The position numbers were made by a program, and so were the translations under genes. The notes below the pieces were generated by a model that did no database searches, had not been told where the DNA came from, and was given only the letters and a program-made list of their open reading frames with translations. From Atherix ibis (Eukaryota; Arthropoda; Insecta; Diptera; Athericidae), in NCBI GenBank assembly GCA_958298945.1, contig OY282606.1:48807920-48871919 (forward strand): DNA of 64,000 nt, read 5' to 3'. Numbering within the stretch: the stretch's first letter is position 1; every line of letters begins with the position of its first letter. Below are positions 46,020-55,835 of this stretch, piece after piece.

Positions 46020-48700
46020 CTAAAGAGTTTCTGAACTCCCGTTTAAGTTTCTAGATGCCCTTTTGAGCTTCTTAACACTCTTCTTAGTTTTCGAAAGCCT
46101 ATGTAAGTTTTTGAATAGTTATTTCAATTTCTGAGCGCCGTGAATTTTCGACCGTACGATTCTGAATACCCACGTGTGTTTTTGAATTCCCACGTGGGAT
46201 TCTAAACGTCAAAGTGAGTTTTTGAACACGTGCTTGAGTTGCAAAGTCCTGCGTTTAGTTTCTGAATAACAGTTGTAGATTCTAAATGCCCGTTTGAGTT
46301 TCTGAACGCACTCATGTAAATTTTTCAATGCCCGTTTCTGAATGATCGATTGCTTGAGTTTCTGAGCGCCTGCACAAACTTTTAAGTAATTGTTTCTCAG
46401 CGGCCTTTTAAGCTTTTGAACACACACGAATGTCATCTTCAGTGTGTCCATGTAAATTTCTGAAAATCTGTTTCAAAAGTCAGTGTATATCTGAACATCC
46501 ATGTGAACTTCTAAATGTTTTTAAATACTTGCTTGAGGTTCGTGTGAATTTTGAAATGTCTCTTTTGGTCTTCTTAACGCCTTTTTGAGGTTCTGAACGC
46601 CCTTTTGAACTTCTGAGTAACGTACTGAGCTTCTGAGCGCTCATTTTTAGATCCTGAGCGGTTCTTTTTAGCACCTTAACGCTCATTTTTAGTTCCTGAG
46701 TGCTAATTTTTAGTTCTCAGTGCTCATTTTTAGTTCCTGAGTGCTAATTTTTAGTTCCTGAGTGCTAATTTTTAGTTCCTGAGTGCTCATTTTTAGTTCC
46801 TGAGTGCTCATTTTTAGTTCATCAGTGCTCATTTTTAGTTCCTGAGTGCTAATTTTTAGTTGCTGAGTGCTCATTTTTAGTTCCTGAGTGCTCATTTTTA
46901 GTTCCTGAGTGCTAATTTTTTAGTTCCTGAGTGCTAATTTTTAGTTCCTGAGTGCTAATTTTACGTTCCTGAGTGCTAATTTTTAGTTCCTGAGTGCTAA
47001 TTTTTAGTTCCTGAGTGCTCATTTTTAGTTCCTGAGTGCTCATTTTTAGTTCCTGAGTGCTCATTTTTAGTTCCTGAGTGCTCATTTTTAGTTTCTGAGT
47101 GCTCATTTTTAGTTCCTGAGTGCTCATTTTTAGTTCCTGAGTGCTAATTTTTAGTTCCTGAGTGCTCATTTTTAGTTCCTGAGTGCTCATTTTTAGTTCC
47201 AGAGTGCTCATTTTTAGTTCCTGAGTGCTCATTTTTAGTTCCTGAGTTCTAATTTTTAGTTCCTGAGTGCTAATTTTTAGTTTCTGAGTGCTCATTTTTA
47301 GTTCCTGAGTGCTCATTTTTAGTTCCTGAGTGCTCATTTTTAGTTCCTGAGTGCTCATTTTTAGTTCCTGAGTGCTCATTTTTAGTTCCTGAGTGCTAAT
47401 TTTTAGTTTCTGAGTGCTCATTTTTAGTTCCTGAGTGCTCATTTTTAGTTCCTGAGTGCTCATTTTTAGTTCCTGAGTGCTAATTTTTAGTTCCTGAGTG
47501 CTCATTTTTAGTTCCTGAGTGCTAATTTTTAGTTCCTGAGTGCTAATTTTTAGTTTCTGAGTGCTCATTTTTAGTTCTTGAGTGCTCATTTTTAGTTCCT
47601 GAGTGCTCATTTTTAGTTCCTGAGTTCTAATTTTAAGTTCCTGAGTGCTAATTTTTAGTTTCTGAGTGCTCATTTTTAGTTCCTGAGTGCTCATTTTTAG
47701 TTCCTGAGTGCTCATTTTTAGTTCCTGAGTGCTCATTTTTAGTTCCTGAGTGCTCATTTTTAGTTCCTGAGTGCTAATTTTTAGTTTCTGAGTGCTCATT
47801 TTTAGTTCCTGAGTGCTCATTTTTAGTTCCTGAGTGCTCATTTTTAGTTCCTGAGTGCTAATTTTTAGTTCCTGAGTGCTAATTTTTAGTTCCTGAGTGC
47901 TAATTTTTAGTTCCTGAGTGCTAATTTTTAGTTTCTGAGTGCTCATTTTTAGTTCCTGAGTGCTCATTTTTAGTTCCTGAGTGATAATTTTTAGTTCCTG
48001 AGTGCTCATTTTTAGTTCCTGAGTGCTCATTTTTAGTTCCAGAGTGCTCATTTTTAGTTCCTGAGTGCTAATTTTTAGTTCCTGAGTGCTAATTTTTAGT
48101 TCCTGAGTGCTATTTTTTAGTTTCTGAGTGCTCATTTTTAGTTCCTGAGTGCTCATTTTTAGTTCCTGAGTGCTCATTTTTAGTTCCTGAGTGCTAATTT
48201 TTAGTTCCTGAGTGCTAATTTTTAGTTCTTGAGTGCTAATTTTTAGTTCCTGAGTGTTAATTTTTAGCTCATGAGCGGTCATTTTTAGTTCCCGAGTGCT
48301 CATTTTTAGCTCATGAGCGCTCATTTTTAGCTCATGAGCGCTCATTTTTAGCTCATGAGCGCTCATTTTTAGCTCATGAGCGCTCATTTTTAGCTCATGA
48401 GCGGGCATTTTTAATTCCCGAGTGCTCATTTTTAGCTCATGAGCGCTCATTTTTAGCTCATGAGCGCTCATTTTTAGCTCATGAGCGCTCATTTTTAGCT
48501 CATGAGCGCTCATTTTTAGCTCATGAGTGCTCATTTTTAGCTCATAAGCGCTCATTTAAAGCTCCTGAGCGCTCATTTTAGCTTCTGAGAGCTTATTTTC
48601 AGCTCCTGAACGACAATTTTAAGCTTCTAAAACCCCTGAACGCCCTTGTGATATACTGAGCGCTCATGTAATTTCTGAACACCTGTTTGAGTTGCGAATA
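46020..48700. repeat. 21-bp satellite array
   Basis: The core unit on the plus strand is GAGTGCTCATTTTTAGTTCCT (21 bp), repeated roughly 90 times between about 46670 and 48580. Flanks at 46020-46670 and 48580-48700 hold strongly diverged units of the TTCTGAACGCCC type. The middle is homogeneous and the edges are decayed, as expected from unequal exchange. A distinct subfamily with CTCATGAGCG occupies 48268-48560. Diagnostic variants recur at 378-bp and 840-bp offsets (18 and 40 units), showing larger duplications inside the array. The array ends roughly 350 bp beyond the stop codon of the glycosyltransferase gene. Confidence 0.96.
46912..48555 (-). other. Open frame of 7-residue repeats over the satellite
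   Basis: A 547-codon open frame translates the array as repeats of MSTQELK, with variants such as ISTQELK, MSTQKLK and, at the N-terminal end, MSAHELK. Because the unit is 21 bp, one stop-free unit makes the whole frame stop-free; another minus-strand frame and one plus-strand frame of the unit are also open. The hydrophobic spacing (2 and 5) does not fit a canonical coiled coil (3 and 4). A one-base insertion near 46917 ends it. I regard it as a by-product of the satellite rather than a gene, but cannot exclude translation. Confidence 0.3.
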
Positions 48701-49040
48701 GCCCTAAGTCGAGAGAAAAATAATAATCGATACACAAGCAGTGAAGATGGTCCAAACTCAAAGTGAAAACCTTTACGCCCTTCCAATCTCGATCAAACAA
48801 TTGAAGAAAAAAAAACAATTTTTTACAATTTTTAAAGAATTTTTAATATATTTATTTTTAAAACAGTAAAAAATAGTACAAAAAACAAATAAATAACAAA
48901 AACCATATTTGGTTGGAATGTAAAAATATCATTTCCTCTGCTCTCTCATTAAACAATACGAGTATTAATAATTTACTTAATTAACAAAAACTCTTAAAAT
49001 GTATATACAATATATTGGCTAGAATTTCTGGCGAAACTTA
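48701..49040 (-). other. 3' untranslated region of the glycosyltransferase gene
   Basis: This is AT-rich sequence between the stop codon and the satellite. A minus-strand AATAAA lies at 48851-48856, about 185 bases past the stop, and is a plausible polyadenylation signal. The decayed satellite edge begins beyond it. Confidence 0.45.
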
Positions 49041-50867
49041 TTAAATCAAGTCCCATGAATTAAGTGAATTTTGTGAACATAAGTCCAATATGATCGCTGC
49101 ACCAATTGTAACGGTGGGCGCACGGAGGCAAGTGCCGGTTGCTACGTTATAAATTGGAGAACCTTTTGATGAAATATGTCGCCATTCCTGATCGCTCAAC
49201 ATTTCATGGCACTTTCCCAGTACGGGCACTCCGTTACGCTCAGAGTGTGCTGCCTCAAGGCAATATAATTTGTCCAGGATTATTTCGGACTTATCGGTTT
49301 CATACCACATTTGACTTTTGACGCGCAAGCATGAGCGTAATGACAAGCGGCTTCCGCGCTTCCACATGCGATTTTCCTTAGTGCCGTCAGCCGATATGCA
49401 AAGAGTCGAATTGGTTAACCGAATCATGAAGTTGTTCACGTACTTGCGTTTGCGCGAATGCCATGGTTGGAAAACTGGTTGAACTGCTTTCAGTATGTTC
49501 TTCTCTAATTGTCCTGGAATCTCTAGTTCAGGGTAAATTTTTTCTAAATACCATGAGAACGTCTTGCACTGCAGTCTTTTCCTTAGTTCCAGCCTTTCTT
49601 GTATGTCACCGAAACTGAAGTTCTTTTCCAACTTCTGATTATCTACATAATATTGCTTGTACTCATCCATCCAGACATACGCCAGACGCAGTGAATTGCG
49701 CAGCATTGTGTTGACTCCATCCGGAGATGTGTATGGCCTTCTCTTACGAAACACATGCCCAACTCGGGAGCATGGAATTATTTTTATGGCACCACCGCAT
49801 TGCCAGACACGAAAAGAAATCTCGAGATTTTCACCGCCCCAAATGTCCATTCCCATGTCGTATTCACCAATTTCTTTAAAGTATTTCCTATCAATTCCAA
49901 ATAGTCCTCCTGCCATTGTCGGAGAAAGGAATGGGCCAGCGAACGACGACTCATTGATAAGTGTACCTTCTGGTAGATTTTCCCACTGAAAGTGGAGGCC
50001 CCAATTGAAACCGCCACGCACTAATGGACTGGAGGTGTACGCAAAGGTATCCGCGTTGATTATGTCAATAACGGGCACGGCAAGGGATGAATTTTCAATT
50101 TTTACAATTTGCAAAAGTGGCTCCAACCACTGAGTATTGACTTCAATGTGACTATCCAAAAAGACGAGTACATCCGCAGTAGCATGCCTAGAACCTATCA
50201 CTCTTGATCGAATCAAGCCCTCGCGCTTCTGATTGCGTAATAGTTTGACTTTTCTGTCAGGATCTATTAGTGAGATTTTCTCCAAGACAATCGCTTCACC
50301 CAGATCCTCGAAATCACTAAAATCATCCACCAAGATAATCTCTTTTAGAAGTTCTGGCGGAGAACGTCGCAGAACGGATTTTATCGAACGCAGCAGGGTC
50401 ACAAGGTGTTCATTGAAAAAGCACATTATAATCGAAGCTGATGGCAAATTGGAGTCATAATGTTGTTGCAAGCATACCTTGTGCCTGGTATCTGGTAGTT
50501 CTCTGTCCAATCCAATATTGTTGCTCACAAGCGTATTATAGGCATGGCGTTTGTAGCCTATATCTCGGATGTATTGGTCGTACGGATTATGTATCATTCC
50601 GACTTCTTCAAATTTGAAAACTGGTTTGGTGCCCTTTCCATTGCTATTACCAAACGCTGAAGATGCGCTAGGAATGTTTGGTGCCCTAATTTGATGAATA
50701 TCGCGGAATGTGCTCTCCACTTTCACTTTCTTTTCAGATATTGTCTCTTTGGTCGGGGCGTATTTTATTGGATTACTCACTAAATTCACATATAAATAGA
50801 ATGTTATAATCCATGTCAACGATGCTACCAGAATTCCCCAGCAAAACTGTTTCTCGAAAAGTCCCAT
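49041..50867 (-). CDS. Polypeptide N-acetylgalactosaminyltransferase, GALNT11/Pgant35A type
   Basis: This is a Golgi type II membrane enzyme that transfers GalNAc from UDP-GalNAc to Ser/Thr of target proteins and so starts mucin-type O-glycans. The 608 residues lie in one uninterrupted exon. A short cytosolic start is followed by a membrane anchor at about 10-30 and a stem to about 85. The catalytic domain has PSASIIMCFFNE near 142-153, ILVDDFSD at 178-185, the metal-binding DSH at 238-240 (FLDSHIEVN), SPTMAGGLFGIDR at 315-327, the Gal/GalNAc-transferase box WGGENLEISFRVW at 343-355 and GHVFRKRRPY at 370-379. A ricin-type lectin domain (about 478-608) follows, with QMW and QEW in QxW positions; the last repeat has NSW instead. 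The start MGLFEKQF resembles the GALNT11 start, and as I recall human GALNT11 is also 608 residues. It is the only convincing host gene in the window. Confidence 0.95.
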   Translation of the reverse strand: MGLFEKQFCWGILVASLTWIITFYLYVNLVSNPIKYAPTKETISEKKVKVESTFRDIHQIRAPNIPSASSAFGNSNGKGTKPVFKFEEVGMIHNPYDQYIRDIGYKRHAYNTLVSNNIGLDRELPDTRHKVCLQQHYDSNLPSASIIMCFFNEHLVTLLRSIKSVLRRSPPELLKEIILVDDFSDFEDLGEAIVLEKISLIDPDRKVKLLRNQKREGLIRSRVIGSRHATADVLVFLDSHIEVNTQWLEPLLQIVKIENSSLAVPVIDIINADTFAYTSSPLVRGGFNWGLHFQWENLPEGTLINESSFAGPFLSPTMAGGLFGIDRKYFKEIGEYDMGMDIWGGENLEISFRVWQCGGAIKIIPCSRVGHVFRKRRPYTSPDGVNTMLRNSLRLAYVWMDEYKQYYVDNQKLEKNFSFGDIQERLELRKRLQCKTFSWYLEKIYPELEIPGQLEKNILKAVQPVFQPWHSRKRKYVNNFMIRLTNSTLCISADGTKENRMWKRGSRLSLRSCLRVKSQMWYETDKSEIILDKLYCLEAAHSERNGVPVLGKCHEMLSDQEWRHISSKGSPIYNVATGTCLRAPTVTIGAAIILDLCSQNSLNSWDLI

Positions 50868-51020
50868 TAGGGATTTTTTTCTTTATTATTTTCTAAACGA
50901 TTCGATAACAAAACAAAAACACGAATAATACGCACGAAAAAACGTGAACCTTTGCACTGTTACCATTCAAATGTCAAAATTGTAAACAAAAACTTCTGCT
51001 ATATTAAAATGCTGCGCAGC
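50868..51020 (-). promoter_or_regulatory. Likely promoter and 5' leader of the glycosyltransferase gene
   Basis: Reading on the minus strand, TGGTAACAGTG (plus 50955-50965) lies about 90 bases before the ATG. It differs at two positions from the fly core-promoter motif 1, TGGTCACACTG. The ATG context is CCCTAATGGG. No TATA box stands out. The assignment is by position and weak motif only. Confidence 0.3.
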
Positions 51021-51475
51021 CTCTAACCTTCACAACTGATTGTAGTCGAAGTTTGTCATTTCTATTCCAAAAGACGTTCTTCTATTAAAAATTGAATTAT
51101 TTATTTTTTAATATAATTAAGAAGAGTTTTTCTTAAAAAATTATCTTGGATATAATATAATATAACATTTATTTCTTGGTGTTGTATGATAAATTAATTT
51201 TTAAAGAGGCAAACATTAGCTATGATAGAATTTATATTTGCATGACTTCGTAATTAATATACAATAAATAATTTACTCAAAATTAAATGCTTAAATATAA
51301 TTGTTTACTTTCAATTTGATATTTCTGAAATATTAATAGAAATCAATATGTAAATAATTGATTATTAGTTATAAAAATAATTATTGTTATTAATGCAAAT
51401 ATTTAACTTCTTTTATTTATAAAATTTTTTATGAATAAGTTTAAAAAGATAACACAGTCCAATTCTATTCGTACA
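51021..51475. other. AT-rich spacer
   Basis: Nothing recognised between the glycosyltransferase promoter region and the inverted repeat. Confidence 0.4.
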
Positions 51476-51633
51476 GTTGTGCACTTCGGAGAACTGGTAG
51501 AGTGTAAACAATAATAAAATTAAAAAATTTTTAAAAAAACGAATTTGTCCTATTTTTACACAAATTCGTTTTTTTTTAAATATTTTTAATTTTATTACTA
51601 TTTACACTCTACCAGTTCTTCGAAATGCACAAC
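51476..51633. repeat. 73-bp inverted repeat
   Basis: Arms at 51476-51548 and 51560-51633 are near-perfect reverse complements around an 11-base loop. Outer ends are GTTGTGCACTTCGGAGAACT and its near-complement; inner ends are ACGAATTTGT and ACAAATTCGT. The right arm runs directly into the first recognisable sequence of the I-clade LINE relic, so it may mark the LINE's 5' end folded back on itself. Confidence 0.9.
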
Positions 51634-51639
51634 GTTCTT

Positions 51640-54560
51640 TGGCTGTACTCACTTTTGAGGCATACGATATTCCGGCAAGGTTAAATATTTCATATCAAAA
51701 TTTTCGAGTTAAGACCTATTATGCAAATCCTGCAGAAAAGAGGCCAGCTACTGGGACACACCATAGAATATTGTAAATCACTCAAGGTCTGTGATAAATG
51801 CGGACTTAATCCACATACAGGGCGTCCGTGCTCTTGCAGTTATTGTGTGAACTGCAAAGATGACTCGCACTCCTTTGGGGGCCGACATTGTCCACCTTTT
51901 GCGTAGAGGAAAAGTGTTCTCAAAATCATGACCGGAAACCGGTGACAAGGACCACAAAGATTTTCAGAACCCCGTGAGGTCAATCTGCGGGTAAAGAACA
52001 TATTACATTTGTACAGACACTACGCAAGGAAATTACTCCCACCATCTCTATTCCCTAACCAACACCTTATTCACCCGCCTCTACTTCCTTCGCAGCAGCA
52101 TCTCCTACAACTCCCATAATCAATAAAAATCTCCTCAAAAAAATAATGTACCTTCACCATCCTTTCCAAAACATCCCCCTAAAAAAACCAAAACTCTGCT
52201 CATAAATACTATGGAAGAGCTAAGTTCGGAGGAGCGGTCAGCGGCCTGCGAAATGGTGCACAACTAAATCTGATCTACCATGGTAAGAGGTTTAAATTGC
52301 AGTTTTGGGAAAATCAAGTGGCTTTGTATCAGTAAAATCCACATGTTAGTCTCGCAATTTTAAATTAGATTTCTCTTCCCTTTTTCCCATCCAGTTGACC
52401 TGCCTACAATGGAACATCTACGGTTTCTTCAATATCCTAATGGGTTTGAACTTTCTACTAAATCAGTACGCTCACAAAATAGTTGCCTTGCGAGAAACCA
52501 AATTATCCTATTCCCAGAGTCAACCTCACTACAGCAATTATAATTTTTTATTTTTCTTATTGACCTCTCTTTATCGTACACCCAAATCTAAATTTCAACA
52601 GAGTTAAGAGCTCTAGACATTTCTCGTGTTGAGCACTCTGTACCTTTTCATCAGCGGTTTGGCACGGTCTAGTTAACTAGCTGCAAGAAAAAGTCATTAT
52701 TCTTGGAGGCTCCAACGCCCTTAGCCTTTCTTGGGCTCATCAACAATCTGCCGGCGTTGAAGGATCTTCAAAGAATGGCTGAACTCAACTGATTCGAGGT
52801 AAATGGTGCACCGATCTTCTTTTCAACCAGGGGTACCTAACCTTTATTCCTTCACTTGCGTATGGTTTATTTTCATGGAAAGAGTATAGCTTCATCAAGG
52901 AAAGTGACCATCTGCCCATCGTAGTGGAAGCTAACGTGATATACTCAAATGTTAAACTACTTTCGCGCTTCAAGGACGAACTTACAAACTGGGACAATTT
53001 TAGGCGAGCCTTGATCGAATACCGTTGAAGATTTTCCTCCGGTACTGTCCCCAAACCAGGAAGCGGGAAATGTGGTAAGAATACTAAGCTGAGCAGCTAG
53101 TGAGTCTATTTCATCTTCTACCGGCACGTCCAGGCGACAGCCGGTATAGTACGCACAAGAAATCGCCACACTAAGCCGAGTGCGAAATTGGAATGAATTT
53201 ACTGCCATCATTAACACCAGGTTCTCCTCGAAGGAAGCATGGAGGAGAATTAATCGGATTCTCGGTCACTAAAAGAATAGAATTATTCCATCAATTGATA
53301 CTGAGAATGGAATTATAACCGATCCATCGTTGATGAACTACCAACAGCTTGGGCAACTTTCTCCTCGAACAGCCACCTTGGTGTTGAATGTGATTAAAAA
53401 GGCTTCTTCAACAGTAGAATTGTTTACCTCTTTAATCATATACTGGAAACATCAATATTTCCAAATATTGGAAAGTTGCTGTTGCGGCTACTACACCAAA
53501 ACAATAACTTTCTCGGCCGTCGGCAAATAATTATAAACCAATTTCTCTTTTGCCTTGTGTTTCCAAGATTCTGGAAAAAATTCTATCCTTTAGATTGAAT
53601 TAGATTCACGACAAGAAGCTCACCCTCCATCAACATGCCTATAGGTGATCTTGACTATGGTCCTGACTATGCTTGTGGAATTGCAGCATCAGATCCACAA
53701 ACCTTCTCGAGCTAAAAACGTAGACTCTGTGGTTTGCTGCTGTCATTCGATTTAGAAAAGCCATACAAATGAATTTGCCAGCAAAGGATACTTTTTCAAT
53801 TGGCTGAGTAAGGAATCGACTCCGCAACTTTAACCCTAACCGATCCTACCTAGTTGATTACTTTTTTGTGTTGGTCACTGAATCTGACGTGCAAAAAACA
53901 CTCAACGAAGTTAATAAAATTACTTCTAGAGTGAATGCCTGGAGCAGTAAAAGCGATCTCTGGAAAATACGCGTCCAATCCCCATCGTCTGACAGATTCC
54001 ATGAAAGGCTTGGATATTTCCATTACTCAAGGAAGAAGATGGAATCTGCAAATTAACAATACTATCAGCCAAATTAACTCCATTTTTAATATGGTGAAAA
54101 TTCTGGTTGGTAGTAAATGTAAGATTAGACAAATTAAGGTAATCAGGGTGACTAACGCTCTACTGGACGGAACGTTGCTCTATTCCTTTACTTTATGCGT
54201 CTGAATGTAATCTCCCCAAACATCGCAGCGTAAATATTTTTACGGACAATCTCGCAGCCTTGGAACGAGATTCGTCATAGTCTATTAAGCAATAGAAGCG
54301 TCTAATTGTGTGTGGTTCCCGTTTACGCTGGTAATTTTGGAAATGAGCGAGCTAATCAGCTCCACCGTCCTGTTCCCACTGAAATAACAAACTTCTCGTA
54401 TTTGCTTACCAAATGGCATTTTATAGTCCTTAGCCATGCGTAGACAAATAGACAGAATCAAAATTGGAAGATTTCCTTCCACACATTGGCCTAACATCCA
54501 AAATTTTTTTGAACAGAACTACTTTTATTGTGGAGCTCCTAGATCCAACAACTTCTTTCC
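51640..54560 (+). pseudogene. I-clade LINE relic: gag, endonuclease, RT, RNase H
   Basis: All parts are damaged but in normal order. A gag zinc-knuckle region lies at 51721-51905 (GHTIEYCKSLKVCDKCG, then CVNCKDDSHS and HCPPF). The endonuclease start MTCLQWNIYGF with ALRETKLSYSQ lies at 52395-52520, and its C-terminal signature ESDHLPIVVE near 52900-52935. Reverse transcriptase pieces include a block like PISLLPCVSKILEKI near 53540-53590 and LVTESDVQKTLNEVNKI near 53865-53920. RNase H pieces are NIFTDNLAALERDS near 54230-54275 and VPVYAGNFGNERANQL near 54315-54360. The FVDIxKAFD and YADD boxes were not found, so the catalytic core is lost. Gag, endonuclease, RT and RNase H together point to the I group rather than Jockey. 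Confidence 0.75.
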
Positions 54561-54635
54561 CAAGTTCTCTTCTTAATTTTGTCAAGGAAATTAACTTGCT
54601 CCTCCGAATCTAATTGCTCTCTCCAACTAATGTTC

Positions 54636-54764
54636 GACTAGTTCCATTAAGAAAGCTGGCAATGCCAGCCCACATGAACATGATGTCGCGAAATAGTTTC
54701 ATGGTCGTAACGCTACAAAATTGGCGTCGGCGCTTGTCTCAGAGACCTTACAGCAACAATAAAT
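54636..54764 (-). repeat. Dispersed repeat R, copy 3
   Basis: On the minus strand it reads GTTGCTGTAAGGTCTCTGAG, then TTTTGTAGCGTTACGACCATG, TTTCGCGACATCATG and GGCATTGCCAGCTTTCTTAA, the same block order as copies 1 and 2. It lies just after the I-clade relic. Confidence 0.65.
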
Positions 54765-55747
54765 ATACGAGTATATACACATATATATATATATAATAAA
54801 TGGACATACCATATTGTTTATAATTAGAAATTAAAAATGGAATTTTGAAAAAAAAAATTTCATTAAATCCTCAATGATGAAAAGCAAATGTTAGCAATAT
54901 TTAAAAAAAAAAAATAATTATAGCAGCATTATTGTTGTTAAGATATTAAGAAAAACAAAGATATTTTCTGAAATTCTTAAAATTTTTTTAACTTAAATTA
55001 TTGTTTATCTAAAAGAAAAAATCTAAAACTTTGACCTATAAATTAAGATTATTCAAATTTGTAAGACAAAGTATAATTTAAAAATAATGTTTTTCAAATA
55101 ATTCTTTATTTAAAATAATAAAAATACCTTGAAATAGTATAACTTATAGCTAAATTGGGAGTAAGTTTTTATTGACCATTTAAATATAAGTAAAAGATAA
55201 TTAATGAAGGATAATTCTTTTTTAGTATCTGATTGATGGAAAAATTATTACCAATCAAGCGTTCAATAGACACCATTTTTTCCACTTTAAACCATAAAAT
55301 TGACTTCTGAGAATTTACTTATTTAAAATACAATAATATACATATATACAATAAATTATTACTGTTTGAATTAATTCATAAGCATAATCTTGAAAGCATA
55401 TAGAATCTAAGATACAATAAAATGTAAACGGTCCCTAGCGAATATACTTACGAAATTTCCTATTCAAGGATATTATTCCACATTTTAGTCTACACGTAAT
55501 TTATTGATTGCTCTTCAACAATTTGAGAATTGATAGTTGCGGATAGTTCTATCATATTCCTATAGTAATTACCATAAACAAAACGTTTTTATGGCTTCTT
55601 ATTAATAGCCATCTAACTAATTACTGAATATTTTACTGAAATTATTATAAAAGAGTAAATTAATAATGCCATTTGTAATTTCATATACTTTACTATATTT
55701 TAAGACTTATGTATACAACAAAAAAAATTGTTACTACTACATAATGG
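54765..55747. other. AT-rich non-coding stretch
   Basis: No gene recognised. An (AT)n run lies at about 54782-54796. Confidence 0.4.
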
Positions 55748-55759
55748 TTTTTGGCTCTT
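55748..55759. repeat. Target-site duplication, LINE 3' side
   Basis: TTTTTGGCTCTT at this position is repeated at 59077-59088 on the other side of the LINE. The last two T's merge with the poly-A tail (poly-T on plus), so the sure part is 10 bp. Confidence 0.9.
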
Positions 55760-55835
55760 TTTTTTTTTTTTTTTTTTTTTTATTTGACAGGTTTTTATTT
55801 CTATGTTACACATAGACATGAGAACACAGTCACTC

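Noticed and set aside
46020..48700. The tandem array as a CRISPR
   Set aside because: Units are contiguous with no unique spacers, the unit is 21 bp, and the sequence is eukaryotic. It is a satellite.
54614..54796. 60-codon frame ending in an AT microsatellite
   Set aside because: It overlaps repeat R copy 3 on the other strand and has no domain.
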